The notes: generated by a model not told the origin, from the letters alone. Counted from the first letter of the stretch, positions 16,877 to 27,070 are shown. The stretch: 64,000 nt of DNA from Celerinatantimonas sp046054165 (GCF_046054165.1 NZ_JBFNXK010000002.1:1-64000); one strand, 5' to 3'. Numbers and translations are program-made.

Positions 16877-18178
16877 TTAAGCAACCGTAAATAATACTGC
16901 TGTTTCAACATGACTGGTCTGGGCAAACATATCAATCAAAGCCCATCGCTTAAACTGATATCCTGCACTGTATAACTGTGCAATATCCCGAGCCATCGTT
17001 GCCGGATCACAAGCAATATATACTACGGCTTTCGGACGGGCCTTCGCAACCAACCCTAATGCGGTTTTTGCACCAGCTCTCGCAGGATCGAGTAGAACTT
17101 TATCAATCTGGGTCAAATGCTGCCTTAAAGCCGCCGGGTCATTTAAATCACCACTAACGGCTTCCACATTATTTAGACCATTGGCTTGAGCATTCTGTTG
17201 GACTTTGACTGCCATCGATGCCACACCTTCAATAGCGGTTACATGAGCAGCCCGTTTTGCCAAAGGCAGCGTAAAATTACCAATGCCACTATACAAATCC
17301 AGAATTCGCTCTTGCGGCTGTGGGTCCAGCCAGTCCGTCGCCAGAGCAACCAGTTGTTGATTCAGCGAGGCATTAACCTGAATAAAATCTCCCGGTTCGA
17401 ACTGGAGCGACACATCATCCACCTCATAGTAACAATGCTCACCTTGTAACCACTGCCGGTTTATTCCATCATCCATAACCAAACTGATATTCTGGCTGAC
17501 GGCAAAATTCACTAATTGTTCAATCAATGGTGTCGTAAGTGGATGAGTCACTCGAACCAAGACCACCCGTTTGGGTAATGCATCGATCAACTCGACATGC
17601 CCTAATCCGGCGGCACGAGGCCACTGCCGAAATAACTGTTGTAAAGGCGCAATCAGGGCACTTAAAGATTGATTTAATGTATCGCAATGTTGAACCGTCA
17701 CCAGCTGTTTTGATTTGGCCATACGAAACCCCAACAACCATCCTTGTTGACGCTCATACCAAGTTGCCAGCCGACAACAACGGCGATAGTTCCAAGCTGC
17801 CTCCGTAATCAGCATCGGTTCAGGAAGATCCGTATAGCCACTCAACTGTTCAATCAATTTTTGAACTTCAGTTCGTTTAAAGCTAATTTGCTGATCTGAC
17901 GTTAATATTTGTGACTGACATCCGCCACACTCCTGAAAATACTCACATCGAGGCTGAATACGCAAAGAGCCGGCCTGCAACACCTTGATTAATTGCCCCT
18001 GATGATTCGATAACGGTTTGATCCGTACGCGTTCACCGGGAAGTACCCGCTCGACAAAAAATGTATTTTGCTGATGATGAACAATGCCACATAGCTTATG
18101 ATCCATACCAGAAACAACACTATCAAATACCGGCTGTGTTTTTTTAGCCGCTGTTTTTGCCTTATAAAATTGAACCAT
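16877..18178 (-). CDS. rlmD: 23S rRNA (uracil(1939)-C(5))-methyltransferase RlmD
   Basis: SAM-dependent enzyme that makes m5U1939 in 23S rRNA. From the ATG at 18178 it has 433 residues, equal to E. coli RlmD. The iron-sulfur cysteines are in CEYFQECGGCQSQ with a fourth in VQHCDTL. The SAM-binding DLYSGIGNFTLPLA, LLDPARAGAK and the catalytic Cys in YIACDPATMARD follow. An N-terminal TRAM-like region is present. It is divergent from barA, as in Vibrio and E. coli. Confidence 0.95.
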   Translation of the reverse strand: MVQFYKAKTAAKKTQPVFDSVVSGMDHKLCGIVHHQQNTFFVERVLPGERVRIKPLSNHQGQLIKVLQAGSLRIQPRCEYFQECGGCQSQILTSDQQISFKRTEVQKLIEQLSGYTDLPEPMLITEAAWNYRRCCRLATWYERQQGWLLGFRMAKSKQLVTVQHCDTLNQSLSALIAPLQQLFRQWPRAAGLGHVELIDALPKRVVLVRVTHPLTTPLIEQLVNFAVSQNISLVMDDGINRQWLQGEHCYYEVDDVSLQFEPGDFIQVNASLNQQLVALATDWLDPQPQERILDLYSGIGNFTLPLAKRAAHVTAIEGVASMAVKVQQNAQANGLNNVEAVSGDLNDPAALRQHLTQIDKVLLDPARAGAKTALGLVAKARPKAVVYIACDPATMARDIAQLYSAGYQFKRWALIDMFAQTSHVETAVLFTVA

Positions 18179-18271
18179 GAGATCTCTACAGATGTCGGTG
18201 CATACCAATTACTGGGCGGTTATGTCATCATATCCCAGTCGATTAAAGCTATTCTCCCATAAGATAAGATT

Positions 18272-21079
18272 ATGACCAAATACGGACTCAGAGCACGTGT
18301 TTATATCCTGACAATTTTGCCAACACTACTTATTGGAGGGTTGCTTGCCAGCTATTTTAGCTTTAATCGGAACCAACAGTTGGAACAATTTGCCATTCAG
18401 CAAGGGATTGATGTCATCGAACCCTTGGCGATCGCCAGTGAATTTGGGCTATCCCGGCACAGCCGGGAACGAGTCAAACAAGTGATTAGTATCAGTCACC
18501 GCAAGCAATCCCCCCAAATCCATAGCATCGCTGTTTTTGATGATACCAACCAACTATTTGTCACTAGCAATTACCACAGTAATCTACGTCTGCTTCAGGT
18601 TCCCCAAGGGCGACCACTGCCGACGATTACTGAAATTATCGAACATCCTGATTATATTATTGTCCGGGCCCCTATTTGGGCTGATGGTGAAGATAGTTTC
18701 AGTAGTTATACCAATGCTCGCCCCGAACTCCTCGGCTATATTGCACTGCGACTGGATAAAGAACGGGCCCTACTTTTACAGTTCAGAGATACCACCATCG
18801 CGGTATTTATCGTCATCTTTGGCTTATTTCTCAGTGTTCTATTTTCGTATCAGCTCGTCAGGAATGTGACTCGCCCAATTGGGAATATGGTTCGGGTTGT
18901 CGATCGCATTCGTCAGGGACGACTGGATGCCCGGGTCGATAACAGTGAATACCCCGGAGAACTGGAAATGTTAAAACGGGGGATTAATGCAATGGCTAAA
19001 TCCCTGGCTGAATATCATGAAGAGATGCACCAGAGTATCGATCAAGCAACCAGTGATCTGCGTGAAACCTTAGAACAGATTGAAATTCAAAATATTGATT
19101 TGGATATCGCTAAAAAAGAAGCGCAGCAAGCTGCTCGCGTCAAATCTGAATTCTTGGCCAATATGAGCCATGAACTGCGAACTCCACTCAACGGGGTATT
19201 GGGATTCGCTCGTCAGCTCCAGAAAACTCCTTTAAATCGAGAACAACGAGATTTCCTACAAACCATCGAAAACTCAGCCACCAACCTGCTCTCGATCATC
19301 AACGACATCCTTGATTTTTCAAAACTGGAAGCCGGTCAACTCAGTCTGGAACGCATTGCATTTCATCTCTTTGATACCACGACCGAAGTCGTAACACTGC
19401 TGGCACATACAGCCCATGACAAACATCTGGAGCTGGTGCTGGATATTGATCCTTCACTGCCTTCAGGGATTTACGGTGATCCACTTCGCTACCAGCAAGT
19501 CCTCACTAATCTCATCGGCAATGCACTAAAATTCACAACCAAGGGCTCAGTTGAAGTTCACCTAAGTGCACATCCCGATAGCCAAGATCGACAACTCATC
19601 CTACAAATATCCATCAAAGATACCGGGATCGGGATCCCCAAAGATCAACAAAAAATTCTGTTCCAGGCTTTCCGACAGGCGGATACCAGTATCAGTCGCC
19701 AATATGGCGGAACTGGTTTAGGACTTGTGATCACCCGCCGCTTGATCCAACAAATGGGTGGCGATATCACGCTCGAATCAGAACCGGGACAAGGTTCTGT
19801 TTTCTCATTTACTATTACTTGTGAAATTGCCGATTTAACACTCGGTGATCCATTACCGCTCGATGCTATTGCCCATCAAACGCTCTACTTGTTCGAACCT
19901 ATGGAAAAAACTCGGCAGAGCTTGGAAAACATCTTCCGGCGCTGGCCACTGCAGTTAGTCAGCTTTGACAGCTTTCAGGCCTTGAAAACAACACTGCAAC
20001 AGCAAAATAACCCTCATTCCATTAGTGTATTACTGGGAGCCACATTCCAACAATCACAAGAAGAGCTACAGCAACAAGTTCAGGAAGTTGCCCCCTTAAC
20101 GCATAATTTATTAATCGCTGTTCTCAGCCATGATCCCCAGTTTGTCACTGCATTGCTGCAATCAGGTGCCACCCATTGTTTAGTTAAACCAATCCAATAT
20201 CGTAAATTGGCCGAACAGCTCAGTAATCAAACCCAGCAGGCTGAACCCGAATTATCCGAGCGGGCTCGACCAGATTGTCATCAGCTCAACGTGCTAGCGG
20301 TCGATGACAACCCAGCGAATTTAAAATTAATTACCACGATGCTCTATGATCTGGTCACTGGCGTAGACGGTTGTATGAGCGGAACCGAAGCACTGGAGAA
20401 AATTGCTCAACATCATTACGATCTAATTTTTATGGATATTCAAATGCCGGGGATGGATGGCATCAGCACCAGCGCCGCCATTAAACAATCCTATCCAGAT
20501 TTTAAAGCCCCCATTGTAGCCGTAACCGCGCATGCTAGTCCTGGAGATAAAGAACGGTTGCTCAAAGAAGGATTGGACGATTATATGTCTAAACCTATCG
20601 ATGAAACCGAACTCGTTAAAGTCATCGAGCGCTGTTGCCCTGACGCGATCAAAATCAGTTCGAAAAACAGACCAAAACTCTCGCCAGAAGCGATTAAACT
20701 CGCTGAAAAAGTATTTACATCCAGCCCCGTTTATAATTGGAATTTAGCATTAGAACGCTCAGGAAAACGTCAAGCTCTCGCGGAAGAAATGCTCAAAATG
20801 CTGAAAGATTCACTCCCCGGGACCCGGCAGAAAATCGAACAAGCTTTAGCCGGAAAACTTCCCGCTGACGATTTAGAAAAAGTGATTCATAAATTTCACG
20901 GAGGGTGTGCCTATACCGGAGCGAAGCAGTTGCAAACGGTGGCAAAACAGATCGAAACAGCCTTAAGACAGGGGCAAAATTGTACTGATGTTGAACCGGA
21001 ATTACTGGAATTACTGGACGAAATGCATCAACTTGAAATGTTTGATAGCACACCGCCTTGGAAACAATTTCCCATTTAA
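18272..21079 (+). CDS. barA: Hybrid sensor histidine kinase BarA (GacS/VarS type)
   Basis: Tripartite sensor kinase of the BarA-UvrY/GacA system, which drives CsrB-type small RNAs and the carbon storage switch. Of 935 residues, two membrane helices (about 12-30 and 168-190) flank a periplasmic sensor; HAMP follows (about 195-245). HisKA carries His near 301 in MSHELRTPLNG, then the ATPase domain (N-box near 410, GGTGLGLVI near 488). A first receiver-like domain is degenerate. A second (about 670-790) has phospho-Asp near 722 in MDIQMPGMDG. The HPt domain has His near 873 in IHKFHGG. It faces away from rlmD and ends in a hairpin. Confidence 0.95.
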   Translation: MTKYGLRARVYILTILPTLLIGGLLASYFSFNRNQQLEQFAIQQGIDVIEPLAIASEFGLSRHSRERVKQVISISHRKQSPQIHSIAVFDDTNQLFVTSNYHSNLRLLQVPQGRPLPTITEIIEHPDYIIVRAPIWADGEDSFSSYTNARPELLGYIALRLDKERALLLQFRDTTIAVFIVIFGLFLSVLFSYQLVRNVTRPIGNMVRVVDRIRQGRLDARVDNSEYPGELEMLKRGINAMAKSLAEYHEEMHQSIDQATSDLRETLEQIEIQNIDLDIAKKEAQQAARVKSEFLANMSHELRTPLNGVLGFARQLQKTPLNREQRDFLQTIENSATNLLSIINDILDFSKLEAGQLSLERIAFHLFDTTTEVVTLLAHTAHDKHLELVLDIDPSLPSGIYGDPLRYQQVLTNLIGNALKFTTKGSVEVHLSAHPDSQDRQLILQISIKDTGIGIPKDQQKILFQAFRQADTSISRQYGGTGLGLVITRRLIQQMGGDITLESEPGQGSVFSFTITCEIADLTLGDPLPLDAIAHQTLYLFEPMEKTRQSLENIFRRWPLQLVSFDSFQALKTTLQQQNNPHSISVLLGATFQQSQEELQQQVQEVAPLTHNLLIAVLSHDPQFVTALLQSGATHCLVKPIQYRKLAEQLSNQTQQAEPELSERARPDCHQLNVLAVDDNPANLKLITTMLYDLVTGVDGCMSGTEALEKIAQHHYDLIFMDIQMPGMDGISTSAAIKQSYPDFKAPIVAVTAHASPGDKERLLKEGLDDYMSKPIDETELVKVIERCCPDAIKISSKNRPKLSPEAIKLAEKVFTSSPVYNWNLALERSGKRQALAEEMLKMLKDSLPGTRQKIEQALAGKLPADDLEKVIHKFHGGCAYTGAKQLQTVAKQIETALRQGQNCTDVEPELLELLDEMHQLEMFDSTPPWKQFPI

Positions 21080-21144
21080 AGTGCTATCGCACGAACAAGA
21101 CCATTGCAGCGCTGATCTCCAGCGATGCATATGGCAATGGAATT

Positions 21145-21173
21145 GCTGCTGGCATAACGCCCAGCAGCTTTAT
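21145..21173 (+). terminator. Likely terminator downstream of barA
   Basis: A perfect eight-base stem, GCTGCTGG with CCAGCAGC, with an eight-base loop is followed by TTTATA, 66 bases after the barA stop. Just before it, CCATTGC and GCAATGG form a second, looser dyad. The T-run is short. Confidence 0.55.
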
Positions 21174-21250
21174 ACGCAACGAATCGCTAACCGGTTACTC
21201 ATATTAGACAATCGCAGATATCCGGAAATCGATGTTTTTTGGTTTATCAC

Positions 21251-21547
21251 TTATTTATTTTGATAAGGTTCTTCTAAAAATTTGCCTGCGAGAACCAATC
21301 CCCGGTTACGGGAACAAAACCAATTGTAAAAAGGATACCCCAATAAGCCGAAGGCGCCCATGATCACCGCATTACTAAAGGGTGAAATGATAGCGGATAC
21401 AATCGCCTGGCTGATAGCAATAGGCCCACCTAAAATCGCCCATACCAATGTAAAAACACCGATCACAACCCCGATCCCAAAACCGACTAACGCCAGAAGT
21501 TTCACTAAACTCATCAAATTTAACTGAACTCGATACTGAGATATCAC
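21251..21547 (-). CDS. Small two-helix membrane protein of unknown function
   Basis: I do not recognise a named family. The 98-residue product has two long hydrophobic segments (about 12-40, rich in Gly and Val, and 48-78) and a basic, soluble tail. That arrangement suggests a small integral membrane protein with both ends on the same side. The GTG at 21547 is chosen because GGAG lies seven bases before it; an ATG at 21514 has no such site. It follows acpS on the same strand by 23 bases, so it may be the last gene of the lepA-to-acpS run. It converges on barA. Confidence 0.7.
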   Translation of the reverse strand: MISQYRVQLNLMSLVKLLALVGFGIGVVIGVFTLVWAILGGPIAISQAIVSAIISPFSNAVIMGAFGLLGYPFYNWFCSRNRGLVLAGKFLEEPYQNK

Positions 21548-21570
21548 CCGGTTACTCCATTTCGTTTAAG

Positions 21571-21948
21571 TTAACATGTACTTCGCTCACCAATGACCGT
21601 GGCAAGAGCATAATTTCGTTCATCACTAATCGATAAAAACCAATGATCAATGGCTTTTTCAGCAGCAATTTGAGCGGCTTTTCCGGTTAATGTTAAATAC
21701 GGTTTTCCTGCCGCATCATTCCGTACAATAAAATCCTGAAACGTGACCCCCTGAGCGATACCCGTTCCTAGCGCTTTAGCGGCGGCCTCTTTCGCTGCAA
21801 ACCGCTTGGCTAAAAAGCGTACAGGTTGCGGATGCGATTGCCAACAGAGAAACTCATCTTCAGCCAATATCCGCTGTGCCAAACGTACCGATGATTTTAC
21901 AATACGATCAATCTGAATAATATCCGTCCCTAATCCGACTACCGCCAT
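21571..21948 (-). CDS. acpS: Holo-[acyl-carrier-protein] synthase
   Basis: Transfers the 4'-phosphopantetheine arm of CoA to acyl carrier protein. The product has 125 residues, the usual AcpS size. The magnesium Asp is in VGLGTDIIQIDRI (residues 3-15), and the second motif FAAKEAAAKALGTGI (about 50-64) is complete. The ATG at 21948 has AGGAG eight bases upstream. It follows recO with a 33-base gap; pdxJ, which usually lies between them, is not there. Confidence 0.95.
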   Translation of the reverse strand: MAVVGLGTDIIQIDRIVKSSVRLAQRILAEDEFLCWQSHPQPVRFLAKRFAAKEAAAKALGTGIAQGVTFQDFIVRNDAAGKPYLTLTGKAAQIAAEKAIDHWFLSISDERNYALATVIGERSTC

Positions 21949-21981
21949 CCTCGCCACTCCTGATACCACACGATCCCAATC

Positions 21982-22680
21982 CTATGATTCATCATGATGC
22001 ATCCTTCTATCCGTCATGGCTCGATGCTGCAACAACAACTCCCGGCTTTGCAATACACGCCCCGACAGTAAATCATCCAAGATTTCCCGGCACAACCGTT
22101 TTGCCCAATGACACTGCTGCTCGTCATTGGCATCAAAGTGACTCAGTTGCTGTAAAATATATCCGGGATATCCTGTAGCCGCCGCACGATTTTCAATCCA
22201 CCCCTCTCCGGAAACAAAACAATAATAGGCATCGGTATGAATATCTACATCCTGAGGTAAAGCATATCCTAGAGCCGTCAATAAGCTCAATTCAAACTGC
22301 CGCAAAATAGCAGCACTCGATTGTTCACCGCGGGCCAATGCCAATAATGCTGACTGGTATTTTTGATAAAGTAAAGGGAACGCCTCGGCCTCAGGCAGCA
22401 AATGATAAAGCAGTTCATTTACATAAAAACCGCAGTAGAGTGCTTCACCTGAAAGTGGAAATGCAATCGATTCCGCTTCAACCTGAGTGAGGGTTTTTAG
22501 GGATGAACGTCCCTTTATTTCAATCAACAAAGGGACGAAAGGTTGCAGAATACCTTGGTCACTGGCTTTGACTCTAACAACGGCACTCATCTTGCCAAAT
22601 TGCCAGCTTAACACCTGAATAAGCGCACTGGATTCTCGATAGGGCCGGCGATGAAGCACAAATGCGGGAGTCAGTGCCAT
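21982..22680 (-). CDS. recO: DNA repair protein RecO
   Basis: Recombination mediator that works with RecF and RecR to load RecA on SSB-coated single-stranded DNA. The product has 232 residues. The N-terminal OB-fold begins PAFVLHRRPYRESSALIQVLS; the helical C-terminal part contains YVNELLYHLLPEAEAF and ILRQFELSLLTALGY. It lacks a clear zinc-finger cysteine set, as is common in gammaproteobacterial RecO. It starts three bases after the era stop. Confidence 0.94.
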   Translation of the reverse strand: MALTPAFVLHRRPYRESSALIQVLSWQFGKMSAVVRVKASDQGILQPFVPLLIEIKGRSSLKTLTQVEAESIAFPLSGEALYCGFYVNELLYHLLPEAEAFPLLYQKYQSALLALARGEQSSAAILRQFELSLLTALGYALPQDVDIHTDAYYCFVSGEGWIENRAAATGYPGYILQQLSHFDANDEQQCHWAKRLCREILDDLLSGRVLQSRELLLQHRAMTDRRMHHDES

Positions 22681-22683
22681 AAG

Positions 22684-23604
22684 TTATAACGGATCATCTC
22701 CATAACCGAGACTACGCAACGCCCGGTCATCATCCGCCCATCCTGATTTGACTTTCACCCAGATTTCCAGAAAAACTTTATTATCGAATAAACGTTCCAT
22801 ATCCAATCGCGCTTCCCGGCCAATGACTTTCAGCTTTTCACCTTTATTGCCAATAATCATTTTTTTCTGACCCGAACGCTCAACTAGAATCAGCGCATTA
22901 ATTTGATACACTCCATTTTCCTGCATCCGGAATTGCTCAATTTCGACCGTTGTCGAATAGGGAAGCTCCTGACCGGTAAAGCGCATCAGTTTTTCTCGGA
23001 TGATTTCAGATGCCATAAACCGGGAAGAACGATCCGTAATGTAATCTTCAGGAAAGAAAAATACATTATCCGGTAATGACTGCTGCGCCCATTCAATTAA
23101 TTTTTCTACATTATTGCCGTGTTTAGCACTCATGGGCAGAATTTGAAAAAAATCCGCTTTTTTAGCTAAAACCTGCAGATGAGGCAACAATACAGCATCC
23201 CGATCCACAATATTATCGACTTTATTGACCGCAAGCACGACCGGGGCTTTCACATGGCGCAGCTTATTGAGCACCATTTCATCATCCGCAGTCCAACGCG
23301 TTCCATCCACCACAAAGATCACCATCGAAACATCCGCTAACGAACTACTCGCCGCACGGTTCATTAAACGGTTAATCGCCCGCTGCTCTTCGATATGTAA
23401 TCCCGGTGTATCAATGAAAATAGTCTGATATTGATCTTCGGTATGGATCCCCAGAATACGGTGCCGGGTTGTCTGCGGCTTTTTCGAGGTAATACTGACT
23501 TTTTGCCCCAATAATCGGTTCAATAGCGTTGATTTACCAACATTAGGCCGGCCAACAATCGCAACAAACCCACAGTGAGTACCATAAGTCGGGACATCAT
23601 TCAT
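22684..23604 (-). CDS. era: GTPase Era
   Basis: Essential GTPase that binds the 3' end of 16S rRNA and helps 30S subunit maturation. G1 is GRPNVGKST (about 18-26), G3 is DTPG (near 65), G4 is NKVD (near 126), and the C-terminal KH domain has IIGNKGEKLKVIGREARLDME (about 250-270). The product has 306 residues. Its start overlaps the rnc stop by four bases, as expected in the lepB-rnc-era-recO operon. Confidence 0.97.
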   Translation of the reverse strand: MNDVPTYGTHCGFVAIVGRPNVGKSTLLNRLLGQKVSITSKKPQTTRHRILGIHTEDQYQTIFIDTPGLHIEEQRAINRLMNRAASSSLADVSMVIFVVDGTRWTADDEMVLNKLRHVKAPVVLAVNKVDNIVDRDAVLLPHLQVLAKKADFFQILPMSAKHGNNVEKLIEWAQQSLPDNVFFFPEDYITDRSSRFMASEIIREKLMRFTGQELPYSTTVEIEQFRMQENGVYQINALILVERSGQKKMIIGNKGEKLKVIGREARLDMERLFDNKVFLEIWVKVKSGWADDDRALRSLGYGDDPL

Positions 23605-24275
23605 GCCTTAAATTCCTCAAGTATGCGACGCGCCGCGTCTTGCTCCGCTTTTCGGCGGCTGGTTCCGGTCCCTTGAATAGGCTGATCGATCAGCTCTACT
23701 TTACAGCTTACCGTAAATTGCTGGTTATGCGCTTCACCGTGAACTTCTACGACATCATACTCCGGAAGCGGTAACTTCTGCCCTTGCAGATACTCCTGCA
23801 AACGTGTCTTCGGATCTTTTTGATCATTACCCGGTTTAATGGTCGACAAGCGACTCTCATACCATTTTAGCAGCAACGGTTGAATAACATCTCGACCACT
23901 ATCTAAATAAATCGCTCCGATAATCGCCTCGACCGCATCCGCTAAGATCGATTCACGGCGAAACCCTCCACTTTTGAGTTCTCCCGGGCCTAAATAAAGA
24001 TAATCCCCCAACTGAAACTCACGACCAAATTCAGCCAATGTTTTCCCTTTGACTAAGGTGGCCCGCATCCGCGACAAATCACCTTCCGGAGATTGTGGGA
24101 ACTGCTGATACAACGCATCAGCAATCACCCAACTTAAAATCGCATCCCCTAAAAATTCAAGTCGCTCATTATGATGAGCATTAGCACTACGATGTGTTAG
24201 TGCCTGAGTTAACAACTGATGATTTTTAAATGTATATCCTAATGATCGTTGTAAGCGATCGATTCCTTCAACCAT
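23601..24275 (-). CDS. rnc: Ribonuclease III
   Basis: Double-strand-specific endoribonuclease that processes rRNA precursors and many mRNAs. The signature HNERLEFLGDAIL lies near residues 35-47 with the catalytic Glu and Asp, the second metal site DAVEAIIGAIYLDSG near 113-127, and a dsRNA-binding domain occupies about 155-224. The 224-residue length is typical. Its ATG touches the lepB stop, giving tight coupling. In E. coli this operon is autoregulated by RNase III cleavage of the leader; no leader hairpin was traced here. Confidence 0.97.
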   Translation of the reverse strand: MVEGIDRLQRSLGYTFKNHQLLTQALTHRSANAHHNERLEFLGDAILSWVIADALYQQFPQSPEGDLSRMRATLVKGKTLAEFGREFQLGDYLYLGPGELKSGGFRRESILADAVEAIIGAIYLDSGRDVIQPLLLKWYESRLSTIKPGNDQKDPKTRLQEYLQGQKLPLPEYDVVEVHGEAHNQQFTVSCKVELIDQPIQGTGTSRRKAEQDAARRILEEFKA

Positions 24276-25186
24276 TAATGAATGGCTCCAATTCGATTAA
24301 AGCGTACACCCGACGGGATCCAACTAGGCAACCGCGAGTTAGGCTCATGATTAAATTCAAAACTAATCCATATAGCAACGGCTCGGCCAACTAGATTATG
24401 GGTGGGTACAAATCCCCAATAACGGCTATCCGCACTATTATCCCGATTATCCCCCATCACAAAATATTCGCCATCGGGAACAATAAATTCATCCGGTTCA
24501 GTACCAGGTTGTTGATAATAATAATTGACCCGGTCATCCAGTGCCGGATTGACTAAAATATGATGCTGTACTTTTCCTAACTGTTCCTGATAACTATCCA
24601 ATGGATAAGGCCCCATATGGAAAGTACCACTACCTAAGTATTTCTCAGGAACGGGAGTCGCAGCGGGACACTCCGAAGATTCACATTTAGGCTGAATAAA
24701 CAACTGCTTATTGCGATAAATCACCCGATCTCCCGGCAATCCGACCACTCGTTTAATGTAATCAACTTTCGGATTATGAGGATACTTAAACACCACAATA
24801 TCCCCTCGCTTAGGATGACCCGTCGGAATGATCGTGTCATTGAAGATCGGATCTTTTAAGCCATAAGCAAATTTTTCAACCAAAATAAAATCACCCACCA
24901 GCAACGTTGGCATCATCGACCCTGAAGGGATCTGAAACGGCTCATACACAAATGATCGTAAAATCAAAACAAACGCTAAGACCGGAAACACTGAGCGACA
25001 GTTTTCAATCCACCCCGGCTGTTTAAATGCTTCCGTGGCACTTTCAGGAAGCTCTCCATCGACAGCCCCCTTAGCAAGTTTTAAAGCATCCTGCCGACGC
25101 TTTGACCAAAGGAAACGATCTAACAACCAGATCACACCGGTAAAGAGTGTGACGATCACCAAAACGATAGAGAAATAAGCAGCCAT
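24275..25186 (-). CDS. lepB: Signal peptidase I
   Basis: Membrane serine protease that removes signal peptides of Sec- and Tat-exported proteins. Two N-terminal membrane helices (about 4-22 and 62-80) precede the catalytic Ser in PSGSMMPTL (near 92). The catalytic Lys is in DYIKRVVGLPGD (near 145), and the box MGDNRDNSADSR lies near 247-258. The product has 303 residues. It is two bases downstream of lepA. Confidence 0.96.
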   Translation of the reverse strand: MAAYFSIVLVIVTLFTGVIWLLDRFLWSKRRQDALKLAKGAVDGELPESATEAFKQPGWIENCRSVFPVLAFVLILRSFVYEPFQIPSGSMMPTLLVGDFILVEKFAYGLKDPIFNDTIIPTGHPKRGDIVVFKYPHNPKVDYIKRVVGLPGDRVIYRNKQLFIQPKCESSECPAATPVPEKYLGSGTFHMGPYPLDSYQEQLGKVQHHILVNPALDDRVNYYYQQPGTEPDEFIVPDGEYFVMGDNRDNSADSRYWGFVPTHNLVGRAVAIWISFEFNHEPNSRLPSWIPSGVRFNRIGAIH

Positions 25187-25188
25187 GT

Positions 25189-26982
25189 TTAATCCTTACC
25201 AATATGAAGAATGGCAAGGAAAGCTTCCTGAGGAACTTCAACATTGCCGACCTGTTTCATACGTTTTTTACCTTCTTTCTGTTTCGCTAATAGTTTTTTC
25301 TTACGACTCACATCGCCACCATAGCATTTGGCCAACACATTCTTACGCAGCTGTTTGACCGTACTCCGGGCAATAATATGGTTACCAATAGCGGCCTGAA
25401 TCGCAATATCAAACATCTGCCGAGGAATGAGCTCTTTCATTTTTTCGACCACTTCCCGTCCCCGATATGCCGCATTGTCACGGTGAGTAATCAAGGCTAA
25501 CGCATCAACCCGATCACTATTGATTAAAATATCTACCCGCACCATATCCGAGGCTTCAAAACGTTTGAAGTTATAATCGAGTGATGCATAACCACGACTG
25601 GTCGATTTAAGCCGGTCAAAGAAATCCAGGACCACTTCCGCCATCGGAATTTCATAGGTCAGTGCGACCTGATTTCCGTGATAGGCCATATTGGTTTGAA
25701 GCCCTCGTTTTTCGACGCAAAGTGTAATGACATTGCCTAAATATTCTTTCGGAACCAAAATGTTAACTTCAGCAATGGGCTCTCGAATTTCTTCAATATT
25801 ATTGATCGGAGGTAACTTAGCCGGACTATCCACAAACTCGGTAGTCCCATTGGTATTCAATATCTCATAGACTACGGTCGGGGCAGTGGTAATCAAATCC
25901 AGATCATATTCACGCTCAAGGCGCTCCTGAATGATCTCCATGTGCAATAAGCCCAAGAAACCACAGCGGAAACCAAATCCTAAAGCAGCCGATGTTTCAG
26001 GCTCATAAAACAGCGAAGAATCATTTAGGCTCAATTTACCTAATGCATCCCGAAACGCTTCATAATCATCGGAACTGACTGGAAACAATCCGGCATAAAC
26101 TTGAGGTTTAACCTTTTTAAATCCAGGTAAGGGTCGATCGGTTGGATTTCTAGCCAGTGTCAGCGTATCCCCCACGGGAGCTCCGTGAACTTCTTTGATC
26201 CCGGCGATAACAAATCCAACTTCACCCGCGCGCAACACCCCGGTTTCAGTCAATTTAGGGGTGAAAATCCCTACTTTATCAATAATGTGCGTTTGACCCG
26301 TCGACATCACTTTCATTTTGTCTCCAGAGCGAACGACACCATTTTTAACCCGGACTAATGAAACGACACCCTGATAATTATCAAACCAAGAATCAACGAT
26401 CAGCGCCTGCAGTGGTTCATCATCGTTTCCTTGCGGAGGCGGGATCTGTTTCACGATCGCTTCCAGAACATCTTCGATACCGATGCCGGTTTTAGCAGAG
26501 CAATGCGTGGCATCCATTGCATCAATCCCAACGATATCTTCAATTTCCTGCGCTACCCGCAAAGGATCCGCTTGAGGCAAATCGATTTTATTCAGAACTG
26601 GAATGACTTCCAAATCCATATCAATTGCGGTATAGCAGTTCGCCAACGTCTGAGCTTCCACACCTTGTGCAGCATCGACCACCAACAGCGCCCCTTCACA
26701 GGCCGCTAACGAGCGCGATACTTCATAAGAGAAGTCTACATGCCCCGGGGTATCAATAAAGTTCAGTTGATAAGTCTCACCATCTTTAGCGAGGTAATTT
26801 AAAGTCACACTCTGCGCTTTAATAGTAATGCCCCGTTCACGCTCAAGATCCATCGAATCGAGCACTTGGGCTTCCATCTCACGATCTGTTAATCCTCCAC
26901 AATGCTGGATTAGTCGATCCGACAAAGTCGATTTGCCATGATCAATATGGGCGATAATTGAAAAGTTACGGATGTGCTTCAT
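25189..26982 (-). CDS. lepA: Elongation factor 4 (LepA)
   Basis: Ribosome-binding translational GTPase linked to initiation and 30S assembly, with back-translocase activity in vitro. The G domain has AHIDHGKST (P-loop), the switch region RERGITIK, DTPGH and NKID. The C-terminal LepA-specific domain (VLAKCYGGDVSRKKKLL) follows. The ATG at 26982 gives 597 residues, close to E. coli (599). A TTG at 27012 would add ten residues, but neither has a strong ribosome site. It precedes lepB and lies about 90 bases after rseC. Confidence 0.96.
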   Translation of the reverse strand: MKHIRNFSIIAHIDHGKSTLSDRLIQHCGGLTDREMEAQVLDSMDLERERGITIKAQSVTLNYLAKDGETYQLNFIDTPGHVDFSYEVSRSLAACEGALLVVDAAQGVEAQTLANCYTAIDMDLEVIPVLNKIDLPQADPLRVAQEIEDIVGIDAMDATHCSAKTGIGIEDVLEAIVKQIPPPQGNDDEPLQALIVDSWFDNYQGVVSLVRVKNGVVRSGDKMKVMSTGQTHIIDKVGIFTPKLTETGVLRAGEVGFVIAGIKEVHGAPVGDTLTLARNPTDRPLPGFKKVKPQVYAGLFPVSSDDYEAFRDALGKLSLNDSSLFYEPETSAALGFGFRCGFLGLLHMEIIQERLEREYDLDLITTAPTVVYEILNTNGTTEFVDSPAKLPPINNIEEIREPIAEVNILVPKEYLGNVITLCVEKRGLQTNMAYHGNQVALTYEIPMAEVVLDFFDRLKSTSRGYASLDYNFKRFEASDMVRVDILINSDRVDALALITHRDNAAYRGREVVEKMKELIPRQMFDIAIQAAIGNHIIARSTVKQLRKNVLAKCYGGDVSRKKKLLAKQKEGKKRMKQVGNVEVPQEAFLAILHIGKD

Positions 26983-27070
26983 ATAGATTTGGGCTTTGCT
27001 CAAAGTTGACAAAATTCAAAGAATGGGAATTTTACTCGATTTAACGGGGTAAGGCTATTAATCCACTAAA

